Shown here piece by piece: positions 63,494 through 64,000 of a stretch of 64,000 bases of DNA (position 1 is the stretch's first letter; each line of letters starts with the position of its first letter). Source of the stretch: Sulfitobacter sp. D7 (GTDB lineage Bacteria > Pseudomonadota > Alphaproteobacteria > Rhodobacterales > Rhodobacteraceae); assembly GCF_003611275.1 (NCBI RefSeq), contig NZ_CP020694.1, positions 124,001 to 188,000 of the forward strand. Direction: 5' to 3'. The translations under genes were made by a program, and so were the position numbers. A model generated the notes under the pieces. That model was not told the origin of the DNA and did not search any database. It saw only the letters and a list, made by a program, of their open reading frames with translations.

Positions 63494-64000
63494 TTAGAAA
63501 GAAGAAACTTTAGAAGCGGATAGGACTGACATTGTCGCGTCATCGGTCATTTCAAGCGACTCGTCGTCATGGTGACCCAGCAGTTCAGCAAGGCGGGCAC
63601 GAGCCCGGTTGGTGCGGCTTTTGATGGTGCCTACGGCAACGCCACACATGTCTGCAGCTTCCTCGTAGGAGAAGCCAGAGGCCCCCACAAGAAGCAGCGC
63701 TTCGCGTTGCTCATCCTTCAGCAGGGCAAGCGCCTTGCGGAAATCCGTCATCTGCATGTGACCATCATGTGCGGGCTTTTCGGCCAGCCCGTCGGTCAAC
63801 ACGCCATCCACGTCTGAGACTTCACGTTTCGCCTTGCGGCGCGAGGAATAGTAGGTGTTCCGCAGGATCGTGAAGAGCCAAGCACGCATGTTCGTGCCCT
63901 CTTGGAACTTTTCGATGTTGGTCCACGCCTTGACCAAGGTATCCTGCACCATGTCGTCTGCCGTGGCACCATTGCGTGTCAGGCTGATGGCAAAGGCCCG
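63494..64000 (-). CDS. ecfG: EcfG-family RNA polymerase sigma factor, 5' end outside the window
   Basis: 168 codons plus stop are present; the reading frame continues through base 64000 (RAFAISLTRNGATADDMVQD). Sigma region 2 is seen in the DMVQDTLVKAWTNIEKFQEGTNMRAWLFTILRN segment, and region 4 in LLVGASGFSYEEAADMCGVAVGTIKSRTNRARARLAELL. It is the alphaproteobacterial general stress sigma factor, normally held by NepR and released by phosphorylated PhyR; both are expected to the right of the window. Downstream lies the sensor kinase. Confidence 0.9.
   Translation of the reverse strand, partial: RAFAISLTRNGATADDMVQDTLVKAWTNIEKFQEGTNMRAWLFTILRNTYYSSRRKAKREVSDVDGVLTDGLAEKPAHDGHMQMTDFRKALALLKDEQREALLLVGASGFSYEEAADMCGVAVGTIKSRTNRARARLAELLGHHDDESLEMTDDATMSVLSASKVSSF

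Noticed and set aside
1..64000. tRNA, rRNA, CRISPR arrays or IS transposases
   Set aside because: No T-arm/anticodon pattern, no regularly spaced repeats, and no transposase or integrase motifs were seen in any frame that is plausibly coding.

Overview
The window looks like a chromosomal stretch of a marine-type alphaproteobacterium of the Rhodobacterales (Roseobacter group). The basis is high GC (roughly 60% or more outside the first ~180 bases), the RegB/SenC/RegA redox locus, the divL-tsaE-amgK-murU-addB-addA-trxA run, the hemD-Mic60-HemY run, hslVU, nadABC, TRAP and HyuAB catabolic genes, and an EcfG/HWE-kinase general stress response locus at the right end. Genus cannot be fixed from the sequence; Sulfitobacter-like is only an impression. 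No rRNA, tRNA, CRISPR array or insertion sequence was found, and no gene-free stretch exceeds 300 bases (largest are 26058-26324, 47960-48194 and 59032-59260).

Left end (1-4.1 kb): the tail of a lower-GC SMR efflux gene abuts a dnaQ gene that has lost its 5' third, which suggests the edge of an inserted segment. Next come secB, fxsA, and a tightly overlapped tim44-like/mltA/Smr-domain run. 4.1-8.6 kb: an MFS transporter, hslV-hslU with a possible heat-shock promoter, an orphan capsule-synthesis-like gene and trxA. 8.6-18.7 kb (all minus strand): addA, addB, murU-like, amgK-like, tsaE and a kinase-less divL. 18.8-21.5 kb: regB facing senC-regA. 21.5-29.1 kb: small enzymes, ahcY, a PRC-barrel protein, DUF2853, a candidate sRNA, then tsaD-gpsA-YciI-EVE. 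29.1-33.0 kb: hemD-mic60-hemY. 33.5-37.0 kb: nadA-nadB-nadC. 37.1-45.8 kb: an RpiR regulator facing a seven-gene catabolic operon (N-formylglutamate-amidohydrolase-like, TRAP transporter, glutamine-synthetase-like ligase, aldehyde and alcohol dehydrogenases). 45.9-50.3 kb: cytochrome c, idi, hemF, hemE, hemC. 50.3-59.0 kb: LysR, hyuA-hyuB, a FAH-family protein, then a TPR/hydrolase/P1-peptidase operon. 59.3-64.0 kb: gabT facing its PuuR-like regulator, then a small membrane protein, an HWE-type sensor kinase and the 3' part of ecfG.

Three points stand out. (1) Three small envelope/secreted genes carry a matching GGAAC-N18-TT promoter, which would tie them to the EcfG stress sigma factor encoded at the right end. 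(2) Two identical 15-bp half-plus parS-like sites lie about 53 kb apart, one inside hslU with codons unlike the rest of the gene. (3) The RpiR/TRAP cluster has the full set of activities for a gamma-glutamylated amino-alcohol pathway (ligate, oxidise twice, de-glutamylate). That reading is inference.
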